This document shows positions 19,303 to 28,745 of a DNA stretch of 64,000 bases, one piece after another; the first letter of the stretch is position 1; every line of letters begins with the position of its first letter. The stretch comes from Agarilytica sp045430345 (GTDB lineage: Bacteria > Pseudomonadota > Gammaproteobacteria > Pseudomonadales > Cellvibrionaceae). Below the pieces are notes generated by a model. It was not told where the DNA came from. It was given only the letters and a program-made list of their open reading frames with translations, and searched no databases. A program made the position numbers and the translations under genes. Location: contig JAILXT010000001.1 of the NCBI GenBank assembly GCA_045430345.1, forward strand, positions 1,240,001 through 1,304,000, read 5' to 3'.

Positions 19303-20610
19303 CTACTTCAGTACTTCCACTCGAATACGAACAATTTTACCTTCAACAGAATCTAACGCTTCGATGCTCTGTATCGCACTAATAATATCTTTTTCAATTG
19401 CACGGTTCGTTAACAAAATAACCGGCACATGGTCTTGACCATCGTGGGGTTCTTTCTGAATGAGCGCTTCGATACTAATACCCGCATCACTTAGTATCTG
19501 CGTCACACGGGAAAGTACACCAGGCTTATCCAGCGCCGAAATACGTAGATAATATGCCGTCTCAGTTTCTTCTATCGGCAAGACATTCAAGTTTTTCAAG
19601 CTATCTGATTCAAAACCCAAGTGAGGCACAGAAACGTCATTTTTAACGCCGGAGGTACGACTTACTCGAACGATATCAGCGATAACAGCGGACGCTGTGG
19701 CTTCTGCGCCAGCACCTGCTCCGTAATATAAGGTTGGACCAACAGCATCCCCCTTAACCAACACGGCGTTCATCACACCGTCAACATTAGCAATTAAACG
19801 AGACTTAGGAATCAGTGTAGGGTGAACACGCAGCTCAATCGTATTGTTTTCACGACGTCGTGTAATGCCTAGATGCTTGATGCTGTAGCCAAGCTCATCT
19901 GCGTAGGACACATCTTCAGGAGAAATTGCACTAATACCTTCAGTAAATACTTTATCAAACTGCAAGGGCATGCCAAATGCGATCGAAGATAAAATCACAA
20001 GTTTGTGTGCTGCATCTATCCCCTCAACATCGAATGTGGGGTCGGCTTCGGCGTAACCTAAGTCCTGAGCTTCTTTTAACACGTCGTTGAAGTCACGGCC
20101 TTTATCTCGCATCTCTGTAAGAATAAAGTTACCTGTACCGTTAATTATGCCGGCAAGCCATTCGATGCTGTTGGCCGCGAGGCCTTCGCGAAGCGCACCG
20201 ATAATGGGAATTCCACCGGCAACCGCAGCTTCATAAGAAATTGTTACATTGTTTAACTGGGCGATACGAAATAGCTCGTTACCGAATTCTGCGATAAGTG
20301 CCTTGTTCGCCGTTATAACATGTTTTTTGTTTTGTAACGCACGCTCTACCAGCTCTTTCGCGATGGTAGTGCCGCCGATAAGCTCGACTAAAACGTGTAC
20401 ATTTGGGTCTTCAGCGACATCAAAGATATCCGCGCTTACTTTAATACCGCCAGTATCACAGCTGGGGTTTTCACGTCGGGCACCAATATGGGTAATATTA
20501 ATTTCGCAGCCGGCTCGTGCATTGATACTGCTACTATTTCGAGTCAGCACGTTAAATGTACCTCCTCCAACGGTGCCTAACCCGCATATACCCACGTTTA
20601 CGCGTTTCAA
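19303..20610 (-). CDS. hom: Homoserine dehydrogenase
   Basis: The enzyme reduces aspartate semialdehyde to homoserine with NAD(P)H, in threonine and methionine synthesis. The 435-residue protein has the N-terminal Rossmann motif GLGTVGGGT, the catalytic segment with GIINGTGNFILTEM and GYAEADPTFDVEGIDAAHKL, and a C-terminal ACT domain (about 350-430, YYLRISALDKPGVLSRVTQIL). The ACT domain usually binds an amino acid for feedback control. The start is a rare TTG, supported by a strong GAGGA seven bases upstream; no other start fits. It lies 175 bases downstream of dsbC and upstream of thrC. Confidence 0.96.
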   Translation of the reverse strand: MKRVNVGICGLGTVGGGTFNVLTRNSSSINARAGCEINITHIGARRENPSCDTGGIKVSADIFDVAEDPNVHVLVELIGGTTIAKELVERALQNKKHVITANKALIAEFGNELFRIAQLNNVTISYEAAVAGGIPIIGALREGLAANSIEWLAGIINGTGNFILTEMRDKGRDFNDVLKEAQDLGYAEADPTFDVEGIDAAHKLVILSSIAFGMPLQFDKVFTEGISAISPEDVSYADELGYSIKHLGITRRRENNTIELRVHPTLIPKSRLIANVDGVMNAVLVKGDAVGPTLYYGAGAGAEATASAVIADIVRVSRTSGVKNDVSVPHLGFESDSLKNLNVLPIEETETAYYLRISALDKPGVLSRVTQILSDAGISIEALIQKEPHDGQDHVPVILLTNRAIEKDIISAIQSIEALDSVEGKIVRIRVEVLK

Positions 20611-20743
20611 AGTGATTTCCTCGATTTCAATGTGCTGCGCGAGGGTGCTTTTTGCCCCTCAAAAAAGAAACGAAACCTTACTGACGGCGGGTGTTGGTGT
20701 CAATGAAAAAGACGGGAAAAGGCGCGAGGGACGGGACTTAGCG

Positions 20744-20762
20744 GCGCTCCAAGAAGGAGCGC
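20744..20762. terminator. GC-rich hairpin between dsbC and hom
   Basis: Perfect 7-bp arms GCGCTCC and GGAGCGC flank the loop AAGAA, 24 bases past the dsbC stop. No U tract follows on the minus strand, so it may pause transcription or stabilise the dsbC mRNA rather than terminate. Confidence 0.35.
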
Positions 20763-20785
20763 ACAACTGGAATCAATCAGATCGA

Positions 20786-21601
20786 TTAGATGCCGAGAGT
20801 TTTAGCCAGCTTGTCTGCAGGCATGTAGCCAGGGATTAGCTCGCCGGACTCAAGAATGATGGCTGGGGTACCGTTTAAACCCGCTTTTAAACCAATATCA
20901 AACTGTTCTGCCACAGGGTTTCCGTCACAGACGTTATTTTCTAATGCCTCGCCCGCTTTAATCGCTGTCAGAGCAGCGTTTCGATCATCTGCACACCATG
21001 CAGAAGCAATTTTGTTATACGAAGGTGAGCCAACGCCTGCACGAGGATAGGCTAAGTACTTAATCTCAATACCTAACTCATTCATTCTTGGCACTTCGCG
21101 GTGTAATTTGCGACAGTATCCACAATCAACATCTGTAAATACCACAACACTTGCTTTCACTTCACCTTCAGGTGAGAAAACAATCATATCGTCTCGACTG
21201 ATTCCCGCCATTAATTCGGCTCGCGGCGCATTTTTCTTTTGCTCAGTCACATTCAAGATGCGACCTTCTTGAAGTTGGTATAAATCACCCACAAAGAAGT
21301 GCTGACCGTCGCCTAAAAGATATACACTGCCACGATCTTTAAAAGAAACCTCGTAAACACCTTCAGCCTCGGCGGGCTGAATATCCGCTACGACCAAATC
21401 GCCACGGGCAATCTTAAACCTGTCGGCAATCTGCGACTTAAAGTCATCCGTATTCTGCTCACCAGCAGCAAGACCTTCAGCTTCAGCTGACGAGCTTTCC
21501 TCCGCTGTTTTGGCACTGTTAGCGCCCTGACAGCCAACAAGTGCAGCAAACGAAAGCATAAGAATGAACATTGAGAATTGTTTGATTAAAGGCACAGGCA
21601 T
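20786..21601 (-). CDS. dsbC: DsbC-type disulfide isomerase, probable lipoprotein
   Basis: DsbC repairs wrong disulfide bonds in the cell envelope. The 271-residue protein has an N-terminal dimerisation domain, then a thioredoxin-fold domain with the active-site motif CGYC (160-163 in VFTDVDCGYCRKLH) and the cis-proline region NGTPAIIL. The N-terminus (KQFSMFILMLSFAALVGC) has a lipobox ending at C24, followed by a Ser/Ala/Glu-rich linker, so the protein is probably lipid-anchored instead of soluble as in E. coli. I chose the ATG at 21601, with AGGA just upstream, over a longer form that would bury the signal. The position upstream of hom-thrC matches Pseudomonas. Confidence 0.92.
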   Translation of the reverse strand: MPVPLIKQFSMFILMLSFAALVGCQGANSAKTAEESSSAEAEGLAAGEQNTDDFKSQIADRFKIARGDLVVADIQPAEAEGVYEVSFKDRGSVYLLGDGQHFFVGDLYQLQEGRILNVTEQKKNAPRAELMAGISRDDMIVFSPEGEVKASVVVFTDVDCGYCRKLHREVPRMNELGIEIKYLAYPRAGVGSPSYNKIASAWCADDRNAALTAIKAGEALENNVCDGNPVAEQFDIGLKAGLNGTPAIILESGELIPGYMPADKLAKTLGI

Positions 21602-21711
21602 ATTTCCTAAACTGGTTTGATCTTTATTATGATGGCCGAAGTCTAGCATGGTTCCGCTAAAAACGGCGTGCACTAGGACAAAGACAAAAAAACGGAAAAC
21701 TTAATACGAAA

Positions 21712-21731
21712 AAAGCGGCCGAAGCCGCTTT
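21712..21731 (-). terminator. Rho-independent terminator after rplS
   Basis: The stem AAAGCGGC / GCCGCTTT with a CGAA-type tetraloop is followed on the minus strand by a run of T residues. It lies about 50 bases past the rplS stop and closes the rpsP operon. Confidence 0.85.
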
Positions 21732-21783
21732 AAACACGCCATGGAGAACATCGTCACTATGGCAGTCTGATATTTAAAAGAAC

Positions 21784-22140
21784 TTAACCCAGCTTCTCTT
21801 TGATTCGAGCTGCTTTACCCGTCAATTCACGCAAGTAGTAAAGCTTCGCTTGGCGCACATCACCACGACGCTTAACCGCAATGCTATCTACCAATTTGCT
21901 ATGCAACTGGAAAGTACGCTCTACACCGATGCCGTGAGAAATTTTACGTACAGTGAACGCAGAATTGATACCACGGTTACGCTTAGCGATAACAACACCT
22001 TCAAAAGCCTGTAAACGCTCACGGTTTCCTTCTTTTACTTTCACCTGAACAACGATAGTGTCGCCTGGGCTAAATTCTGGAACGTCTTGTTTAAGCTGCT
22101 CGTTGTCCAGTTCTTGAATAATTTTGTTACTAGAACTCAT
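21784..22140 (-). CDS. rplS: 50S ribosomal protein L19
   Basis: L19 sits at the interface of the ribosomal subunits. The 118-residue protein is close to the normal length and has the family hallmarks FSPGDTIVVQVKVKEGNRER, QAFEGVVIAKRNRGINSAFTVRKIS, GVGVERTF and VKRRGDVRQAKLYYLRELTGKAARIKEKL. A clear GGAG ribosome binding site precedes the ATG. It is the last gene of rpsP-rimM-trmD-rplS and is followed by a terminator. Confidence 0.98.
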   Translation of the reverse strand: MSSSNKIIQELDNEQLKQDVPEFSPGDTIVVQVKVKEGNRERLQAFEGVVIAKRNRGINSAFTVRKISHGIGVERTFQLHSKLVDSIAVKRRGDVRQAKLYYLRELTGKAARIKEKLG

Positions 22141-22219
22141 GGTTTGCTCCTGGTTAGCAAGTCAAGCCTCTCGGCTATACAATTCTTTATTTGGTAATTC
22201 TTTTCAGCCCACTAAATTG

Positions 22220-22981
22220 CTATTGAGCACCTTTAAGGTACTTATCCAATAACGCTTGCTGAGCATCCGTTAACGTTAACTGCGCCAGTAAGTCTGGCCG
22301 ACGTTCTGCGGTACGCCCTAGGGCCTGCTGCTCACGCCATGTCGCTATTTTTTTATGGTCTCCCGACAACAACACTTCTGGCACCTGGCGCCCACTTAAG
22401 GACTCGGGCCGCGTGTAATGCGGGCAATCCAATAATCCATTTTCGAAGGAGTCTTGCTCGGCTGATTGGGCATCGCCCAAAGCGCCTGGCAATAGTCGGA
22501 TAACTGCATCCAACAACACCATTGCGGGTAATTCCCCTCCGCTGAGCACGTAGTCCCCTACGGACCACTCTTCATCCACTTCGCATTCAATAAAACGCTC
22601 GTCGATGCCTTCGTATCGCCCGGCGATCAAAATGAGATCGTCCTGTTGCGATATTGCTTTCACACTCTGCTGGTCGAGCCGCTTTCCTTGAGGTGAAAGA
22701 TATATAATTTTTGGCTTACTCGCCCCCAAATTAGAGCTTTGCGCCTGCAATTTTTCTTTCGCTGCGTTTAGCGCCCCTTTCAAAGGTGCGACACGCATAA
22801 CCATTCCTGGTCCGCCACCATAAGGCCGATCATCGACGGTACGGTGTTTATCATCTGCAAAATCACGAGGATTTATACAATGCAATTCAAATAAGCCGCT
22901 TTCTTTGGCTCTTCGGGTAATGCCGCTTTCCGTCAATGCACTGAACATTTCAGGAAATAATGTAATCACGGCAGCACGCAC
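22220..22981 (-). CDS. trmD: tRNA (guanine-N1-)-methyltransferase TrmD
   Basis: TrmD methylates G37 next to the anticodon of several tRNAs with S-adenosylmethionine, preventing frameshifting. The 253-residue protein shows the trefoil-knot SAM-binding region IYLSPQGKRLDQ and LIAGRYEGIDERFIECEVDEEWSVGDYVLSGGE, the last part being the most conserved signature of the family. It also has DDRPYGGGPGMVM near the N-terminus. The start is a GTG with AGGAA six bases before it. The gene lies between rimM and rplS, the standard arrangement. Confidence 0.98.
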   Translation of the reverse strand: MRAAVITLFPEMFSALTESGITRRAKESGLFELHCINPRDFADDKHRTVDDRPYGGGPGMVMRVAPLKGALNAAKEKLQAQSSNLGASKPKIIYLSPQGKRLDQQSVKAISQQDDLILIAGRYEGIDERFIECEVDEEWSVGDYVLSGGELPAMVLLDAVIRLLPGALGDAQSAEQDSFENGLLDCPHYTRPESLSGRQVPEVLLSGDHKKIATWREQQALGRTAERRPDLLAQLTLTDAQQALLDKYLKGAQ

Positions 22982-23008
22982 GTAGTATTCCTTAAATTTA
23001 TTCGAGGG

Positions 23009-23548
23009 TTAGAATTCAGGATCCCACGCCACTCGAATTTCGCCAGCGTCCAAATCAACTTTGGTGACATAGTGCTGAAATACATACGGCACTAAACGCT
23101 CACGATCATCAATACTATTTTCAGTCGCTGAAATGACCAATACATCATTCGCGCCCGTTTCTAAAAGCCGGCTTACTGTCCCCAGCTCATATTGCGCTCC
23201 GTCATACTCACTGATCGCAGTTAACCCCATCAGCTGGTCCCAGTAATAATCCCCGGATTCCAACTCAGGTAATTGAGCCCGCTCAACGGCAACATCGACC
23301 AAGCTATATTGAGCAGCTTGATCGCGATCATCAACGCCTTTAAAGCGAACCACAAGGTCGTCATTTCGGACTTTAGATTCCGCGACCTCTAGAGTTTTTA
23401 CACCGTGCCGAGTTTTCAGCCACCACGGTTTATACTCTAAAATATTTTCTTTGGGTTCAGTGCTGGAGTTTATTTTCACCCAGCCCTTCACACCAAAAAC
23501 TCCGGAGACACGCCCGACGTTGATTAAGTTCGAACGCTTATCTGTCAC
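23009..23548 (-). CDS. rimM: 16S rRNA processing protein RimM
   Basis: RimM assists maturation of the 30S subunit and binds S19. The 179-residue protein starts with the RimM N-terminal barrel (INVGRVSGVFGVKGWVKINSST) and ends with a PRC-barrel-like domain (YYWDQLMGLTAI...GTVSRLLETGANDVLVI, LVPYVFQHYV). Length is normal. The start is a GTG. The gap to rpsP is 30 bases and to trmD 27 bases, so the genes are co-transcribed. Confidence 0.97.
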   Translation of the reverse strand: MTDKRSNLINVGRVSGVFGVKGWVKINSSTEPKENILEYKPWWLKTRHGVKTLEVAESKVRNDDLVVRFKGVDDRDQAAQYSLVDVAVERAQLPELESGDYYWDQLMGLTAISEYDGAQYELGTVSRLLETGANDVLVISATENSIDDRERLVPYVFQHYVTKVDLDAGEIRVAWDPEF

Positions 23549-23578
23549 CGATTGTCTTCTAGCTAAATAGGTTAAGGC

Positions 23579-23824
23579 TTAAGCGGCCTCAAAACCTTTA
23601 ACAAGCTTAGCTACACGATCAGATACTTGGGCGCCTTGGCCAACCCAATGATCAAAGCGTGCTTGATCTAAACGCATACGCTCTTCTTGGCCACGCGCAA
23701 CAGGGTTAAAGAAACCTACACGCTCAAGAAAACGACCGTCACGAGACTTACGGCTGTCAGTAACTGAAATGTGGTAAAAAGGACGCTTTTTAGAGCCGCC
23801 GCGAGCTAATCGAATTGTTACCAT
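23579..23824 (-). CDS. rpsP: 30S ribosomal protein S16
   Basis: S16 is needed for 30S assembly. The 81-residue protein matches the family throughout (MVTIRLARGGSKKRPFYHISVTDSR, GRFLERVGFFNP, DHWVGQGAQVSDRVAKLV). It is the first gene of the rpsP-rimM-trmD-rplS operon. The 241-base upstream stretch to ffh should contain the operon promoter and leader. Confidence 0.98.
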   Translation of the reverse strand: MVTIRLARGGSKKRPFYHISVTDSRKSRDGRFLERVGFFNPVARGQEERMRLDQARFDHWVGQGAQVSDRVAKLVKGFEAA

Positions 23825-23888
23825 GGATATCTAACCCTATGAGTTCTTAGTTATAACGCTATTTTGACGACTCGCCTCTTACTAAATA

Positions 23889-23909
23889 AGGTAAACCCTT
23901 GATTTACCT
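23889..23909 (-). promoter_or_regulatory. Hairpin in the rpsP leader
   Basis: AGGTAAA and TTTACCT form perfect 7-bp arms with a 7-base loop, about 65-85 bases upstream of the rpsP start. It may be a leader structure of this ribosomal-protein operon. A TAAAAT-like -10 lies further upstream (near 23950), but its -35 is poor. Confidence 0.3.
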
Positions 23910-24065
23910 GGGATTGGCGAGGAAGCCACCTGCGAAAGGCGGCGTATTTTAAAGGAAAGCGATGGCTGTGTATAGAGGGTAACTCAGAGCGCCACACTTT
24001 TTTTAAAAGACAGACTTAACAAGAAATTAACTCTCCGTAAGCCATTGAAATTATTAAAGTTTTTA

Positions 24066-25466
24066 TCAAGAGCCAAAACCTGGGGGTAAACCGCCAGGAG
24101 GCATACCGCCAGCCCCGCCTCCACCAGGAAGCATGCCACCCATGCCGCGCATCATTTTTGCCATGCCGCCGCCCTTCATTTTCTTCATCATTTTAGCCAT
24201 TTGCTTGTGTTGCTTGATGAGACGATTAAGGTCTTGAATATCAGAACCAGAACCTTGGGTAATTCGACGTTTGCGCGACCCGTTTAATATATCGGGGTTT
24301 TTGCGCTCGGCTGGTGTCATGGAACAAATAAGCGCATCCATCTTATTGAACTGAGAGGTCATGTTCGCCTGCTCGGCCATCTGAGCAACATTCCCCATCC
24401 CCGGAAGCTTTTCTAACATAGAGGTCATGCCGCCCATGTTTTTCATTTGCTGTAATTGATCGCGCAGATCTTCTAGGTCGAACTTCTTCCCTTTTTGAAC
24501 CTTTTGAACCAGTTTTGCTGCTTTTTCCTTATCGATCTTTTCTTCAGCTTCCTCGATCAGGGTCATAACATCACCCATACCAAGAATACGTGAAGCAATC
24601 CGCTCTGGATGGAACGGCTCTAGCGCATCCGTTTTTTCACCCGAGCCCATGAACTTGATTGGCTTGCCCGTGACATGACGAACAGATAATGCCGCACCGC
24701 CTCTAGCATCACCATCCGTCTTGGTGAGAATAACCCCTGTAAGCGGTAACGCATCATTAAAGGCTTTCGCTGTATTGACCGCATCTTGCCCGATCATGGA
24801 ATCAATGACGAATAAGGTCTCCACCGGGTTTATTTCGGCGTGCAAACCTTTAATTTCGCCCATCAATTCATCGTCGATATGCAAACGGCCTGCGGTATCA
24901 ACGAGCAGAACGTCGGCATGGGTCTTTTTCGCGTGCTTGATCGCCGCTTTTGCAATATCGAGCGGCTTATCATCTGCTGAAGAAGGTATGAAGTCCGCTT
25001 CAACTTCCTCTGCAAGCGTCTCCAGCTGCTTAATGGCCGCTGGACGGTAGACATCTACGGATACCACTGCGACTTTTTTCTTTTCTTTCTCTTTTAGAAA
25101 GCGCGCGAGCTTTGCAACCGAGGTGGTCTTACCTGCACCTTGTAAACCGGCCATCAATACCACAGCCGGTGGCTGTTGAGCCAAATCCAGACTCTGGTTG
25201 GCCTCCCCCATAAGCTCGACTAACTGCCCTTCAACAATCTTTAAGAACTGCTGGCCGGGATTCAATGCTCGCGAAACCTCTACGCCCTGCGCGCGCTTAC
25301 GCACGAGGTTGGTAAACTCTTTCACCACTGGCAGTGCGACATCAGCCTCCAGGAGCGCCTTGCGGACCTCTCTTAGCGTGTCTTGAATGTTGTCGTGGTT
25401 GAGCCGGGATTTCCCACTGATTTTCTTGAGGGATCTCGACAGGCGGTCAGATAAATTTTCAAACAT
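24066..25466 (-). CDS. ffh: Signal recognition particle GTPase Ffh
   Basis: Ffh binds 4.5S RNA and signal sequences and targets nascent membrane proteins to FtsY. The 466-residue protein has the N domain (1-95), the G domain with GLQGAGKTTSVAKLA (P-loop), DTAGRLH and TKTDGDARGGAA, and the Met-rich M domain with the RNA-binding segment (GSRKRRITQGSGSDIQDLN). It ends in a Met/Gly-rich tail (MRGMGGMLPGGGG...). All conserved elements are present. The next gene, ypjD, is divergent. Confidence 0.98.
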   Translation of the reverse strand: MFENLSDRLSRSLKKISGKSRLNHDNIQDTLREVRKALLEADVALPVVKEFTNLVRKRAQGVEVSRALNPGQQFLKIVEGQLVELMGEANQSLDLAQQPPAVVLMAGLQGAGKTTSVAKLARFLKEKEKKKVAVVSVDVYRPAAIKQLETLAEEVEADFIPSSADDKPLDIAKAAIKHAKKTHADVLLVDTAGRLHIDDELMGEIKGLHAEINPVETLFVIDSMIGQDAVNTAKAFNDALPLTGVILTKTDGDARGGAALSVRHVTGKPIKFMGSGEKTDALEPFHPERIASRILGMGDVMTLIEEAEEKIDKEKAAKLVQKVQKGKKFDLEDLRDQLQQMKNMGGMTSMLEKLPGMGNVAQMAEQANMTSQFNKMDALICSMTPAERKNPDILNGSRKRRITQGSGSDIQDLNRLIKQHKQMAKMMKKMKGGGMAKMMRGMGGMLPGGGGAGGMPPGGLPPGFGS

Positions 25467-25655
25467 ATGAAGGACTTAGCGTTTAGTTGTCACGGGTAAT
25501 ATTCGGCGGCCAGTATAATGATTCTACAAAGGAAAAACGAGGCCCTAACGGCCTATCTTTGCAGTAAGCCCACGTACGCAATTCCGGTGAATACGCTTGC
25601 CATTAACCAGCGTAAGCCCTAACCTTGACTCTTCAGTCCGCATTACGCATATAAG

Positions 25656-26459
25656 ATGATGACAAGTTACATAACAATAGCGCTCTACATCTGTGCCTGG
25701 GTATATATGCTAGATACCCTGGTACGTAAAAAACAAAGTGTTAACGCGCGTACAGTATTAAGTATTATCGGTGCAGGCTTGGTTTTTCACAGCCTTTCCG
25801 TGTACAGCTCGCTCGTCAGTGATCAAGGCATCACCTTCAGTTTCTTTAAGGTTGCATCGCTGTTCTTTTTTGTGATGAATCTTCTGGTTTTACTAAGCAG
25901 CTTACGCAAGCCTTTACATAATCTCTTCGTGTTTTTAATGCCATTATCCATTATCAGTTTACTGGTACACGGTTTATATAGTGGCACTGCCAGCGCAGGG
26001 AGTGTATTACACCCGGGCATGATGGGGCATATTCTACTCTCCGTTCTGGCGTATAGTTTGTTGACCATTGCCAGCATTCAAGCCCTATTGTTGGCCTATC
26101 AAAACCGACAGCTCAAATCGAAACACTTTCACGGCATGATGGGTATTTTGCCGCCCCTGCAAACAATGGAAGCCCTGCTCTTTGATATCGTTTGGGCTGG
26201 CTTTTTATTTCTGACGCTGTCGATCGTGACTGGCGCGATTTATATCGACGATATCTTCATTCAAAAGCTTTCCCACAAAACCGTTTTCTCTGTCCTCTCG
26301 TGGATTATTTATGCCGTGCTATTGGGAGGACACCAAATATATGGCTGGCGCGGAGCCGCAGCGGTGCGCTGGGTATTGGGAGGCTTTGCCGCGTTGATGC
26401 TGGCCTATTTTGGGAGTAAATTCGTTATTGAGGTCATTATTGGCCAAGCAACGGCATAG
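25656..26459 (+). CDS. ypjD: Cytochrome c assembly-family membrane protein (YpjD/CcsA-like)
   Basis: This 267-residue protein has about eight hydrophobic segments and the CcmC/CcsA-type pattern, including a conserved region with H-x-x-L-S-V-L-A-Y-S and a C-terminal HQIYGWRGAAAVRW with the WG-like haem-handling residues. In gammaproteobacteria the gene normally lies divergent to ffh and next to a CorC/HlyC-type gene, as here. The exact role of YpjD is not established; the family suggests haem handling in the membrane. The start is at the first of two adjacent ATG codons. Confidence 0.88.
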   Translation: MMTSYITIALYICAWVYMLDTLVRKKQSVNARTVLSIIGAGLVFHSLSVYSSLVSDQGITFSFFKVASLFFFVMNLLVLLSSLRKPLHNLFVFLMPLSIISLLVHGLYSGTASAGSVLHPGMMGHILLSVLAYSLLTIASIQALLLAYQNRQLKSKHFHGMMGILPPLQTMEALLFDIVWAGFLFLTLSIVTGAIYIDDIFIQKLSHKTVFSVLSWIIYAVLLGGHQIYGWRGAAAVRWVLGGFAALMLAYFGSKFVIEVIIGQATA

Positions 26460-26537
26460 TAATCAAAGTTTCTCTTGAATCTACCTAAGCTCTCGTTCTA
26501 CTATTATTAGCCCATAAAAATATAGGTTACACCTTCC

Positions 26538-27815
26538 TTGGACGGCCTCTCGACAAGCCTACTCTTCGGCATACTGGCATTTCTTATTCTTCTCTCCGGA
26601 TTTTTTTCCAGCTCTGAAACTGGAATGCTTTCGCTTAACCGCTATCGCCTAAAACATCTGGTCAAAAATAAAAACCGGGGCGCCATACGCGCATCGAGAT
26701 TACTCAGTCGACCCGACCGTTTAATTGGCGTTATTCTCATCGGCAATAATTTCGTCAACATTATGGCGACCGTGGTGGCAGGTGTACTAACTGCTCGACT
26801 TATTGGTGAGTGGGCAACCGTTTGGCTACTGCCCATTGTGCTCACCATCGTTATTTTAATATTTGCGGAAGTCACGCCAAAATCCGTTGCCGCCGTGTAC
26901 CCCGAAAAAGTTGCCTTCCCCGCCAGCCTTTTATTGATGCCACTCCTGTGGATCTTATTACCGGTAGTCTGGCTAATTAACGGCATATCTAACGGCATTG
27001 CCCGCATATTTGGACTCGATACGTCTGCCTCTAGCTTGGGCGATCATTTACACCCTGATGAATTGCGCACAGTTGTGGATGAGGCCGGCGATTTAATTCC
27101 CGATCAGCACCAAGGTATGCTGCTGAATGTTTTGGATCTAGAAAAAGCCACCGTTGAAGATATTTTGATTCCCCGAAATGAAATTATGGGAATTGATTTG
27201 GAAGATGATATTGATGAAATTATCGATGATATTCAAAACGCGGAATACACACTTATTCCGGTTTACGTTGGCGACATCAATAAAATTGTTGGCGTATTAC
27301 ATCAACGTAACATCGCTAAATTTTTAAAGAGCGAAGGCTCTACCGCTATCACTCATGACGCAATAAAAAGCCTATCGTCCAAACCTTACTTTATCCCCGA
27401 GTCCACCCCCCTATCTACTCAACTGCTCAACTTCCAAAAAGAGAAAAAGCGCATGGGCATCGTGGTGGACGAATACGGTGAAGTCATGGGCCTCGCCACC
27501 CTTGTTGATCTACTCGAGCAAATCGTCGGAGATTTTGCGACCGACGCCGCAGAAGCAGAACGCGAAGAAATAATTGAACAGGAAGACAACTGGTTCCTCA
27601 TAGATGCCTCAGCGTCTATTCGTGACATTAATCGCAACCTCGGATGGGAATTACCCACCGACGGCCCCAAAACGCTCAATGGCATTATCGTGGAGTTTCT
27701 TGAAAGCATTCCTGATGCGACGGTAAGCTTTGAAATACAAAACTATCGATTTGAAATTAAAGAGATTGGGGAAACACGTATCGAGAAGGCGCTTGTTCTA
27801 GAAAAAGAACGCTAG
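26538..27815 (+). CDS. HlyC/CorC (CNNM/DUF21) family transporter, YfjD-like
   Basis: The 425-residue protein has an N-terminal DUF21/CNNM membrane domain with about four helices (GFFSSSETGMLSLNRYRLKHLVKN is the family signature; FAEVTPKSVAAVYPEKVA follows). A CBS-domain pair follows (about 205-330; IPRNEIMGIDLEDDIDEII, GIVVDEYGEVMGLATLVDLLEQIVGD), then a C-terminal CorC/HlyC domain (330-425). Such proteins are linked to Mg2+/Co2+ efflux or tolerance. The start is a TTG at 26538; an in-frame stop 15 bases upstream leaves no earlier choice. It follows ypjD by 78 bases and is probably co-transcribed. Confidence 0.92.
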   Translation: MDGLSTSLLFGILAFLILLSGFFSSSETGMLSLNRYRLKHLVKNKNRGAIRASRLLSRPDRLIGVILIGNNFVNIMATVVAGVLTARLIGEWATVWLLPIVLTIVILIFAEVTPKSVAAVYPEKVAFPASLLLMPLLWILLPVVWLINGISNGIARIFGLDTSASSLGDHLHPDELRTVVDEAGDLIPDQHQGMLLNVLDLEKATVEDILIPRNEIMGIDLEDDIDEIIDDIQNAEYTLIPVYVGDINKIVGVLHQRNIAKFLKSEGSTAITHDAIKSLSSKPYFIPESTPLSTQLLNFQKEKKRMGIVVDEYGEVMGLATLVDLLEQIVGDFATDAAEAEREEIIEQEDNWFLIDASASIRDINRNLGWELPTDGPKTLNGIIVEFLESIPDATVSFEIQNYRFEIKEIGETRIEKALVLEKER

Positions 27816-27896
27816 CTGCCCGCTTGAGAATCAAAAAGAGAAACCCCCAACTTACCGCCGATGATCATACGATCGAAGCCAGTGAAGATCGATAAG

Positions 27897-28472
27897 CTAA
27901 CGAACCGGTTGCCGATAAGGAATCTCAGGTGCCTCACTCGCGCGCTGAATATTTTGCCCGTAAACACGGTTTAGAAAATCCACAAGCACTCGCGCAGTAA
28001 ACCCCCAGATGGTGTAGCCCATCCAGTCATATACCGGCGCCCAATATTCGCGGCCGTCTAAGGTAAAAATGTCCGTGCGTTCACGTGTATCGCGGATAAG
28101 GAATTCGACCGGGACCCAGAACATAGACTGCAACTCGCCATCGTTAGCGACGAGGCCTTTGTTTGAATCGACACGACCGACATAGGGTGTGACAGAAATG
28201 CCGTGACGAGTATAGCTCACCGGAAGTTCATCAATGATATCCACGCGAGAAGGCTCTAACCCCACCTCTTCATGGCTTTCCCTAAGGGCCGTATCCAGTA
28301 GGCTACCATCTTCGAGCTCGCGCTTACCTCCGGGAAAAGCAACTTCCCCACTGTGAATGGCGAGGTGTTTAGCCCGCTCTGTAAGCAATACGGATTCCTG
28401 GCCATCTTGCGCTTTAGCGATGGCGATTAACACTGCGGCTTGATCTCTGATTTGCTTGGCGTGCACGTTCAT
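27897..28472 (-). CDS. nudL: CoA-type Nudix hydrolase (NudL-like)
   Basis: The protein (191 residues from the ATG at 28472) has the CoA-Nudix signature LLTERAKHLAIHSGEVAFPGGKRE followed by the Nudix box region ALRESHEEVGL. These enzymes hydrolyse coenzyme A or related nucleotide diphosphates. The REx-EE-x-G-L core that binds metal is intact. A longer reading to 28562 exists but adds 30 residues with no family similarity, so I prefer the ATG with AGAG upstream. It is convergent with the CorC-like gene, 81 bases away. Confidence 0.9.
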   Translation of the reverse strand: MNVHAKQIRDQAAVLIAIAKAQDGQESVLLTERAKHLAIHSGEVAFPGGKRELEDGSLLDTALRESHEEVGLEPSRVDIIDELPVSYTRHGISVTPYVGRVDSNKGLVANDGELQSMFWVPVEFLIRDTRERTDIFTLDGREYWAPVYDWMGYTIWGFTARVLVDFLNRVYGQNIQRASEAPEIPYRQPVR

Positions 28473-28745
28473 GGGCTCTCTTATGTGCTCTAATCCTATC
28501 GTACATTGACCCTTATAACAGGTATATGTTCTCAGAAGTCGAAATTCGATAGGACGAGACAAGCATATAACTTTTAATACTATTTAAAACCCTTAACATA
28601 GCCACAATGCATCTGGTAGTATGTTTTTTGTACGCAGTTTGTTTTTTACGCCATTGTTCGGGTTAGCCTGTTATTCGGGGGAATACAGTTATCCTAGTGC
28701 CCAAAGGACAAGTTGCGCCATGGGAGAAAAGTACGGGGTAACATT

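Noticed and set aside
20249..20839. 196-residue open frame on the plus strand across the start of hom and the end of dsbC
   Set aside because: It overlaps two certain genes and its translation resembles no family. It is a shadow frame.
25487..25519. Promoter-like TTGTCA and TATAAT upstream of ypjD
   Set aside because: The spacing is 21 bases, too long for a normal sigma-70 promoter, so I did not list it.
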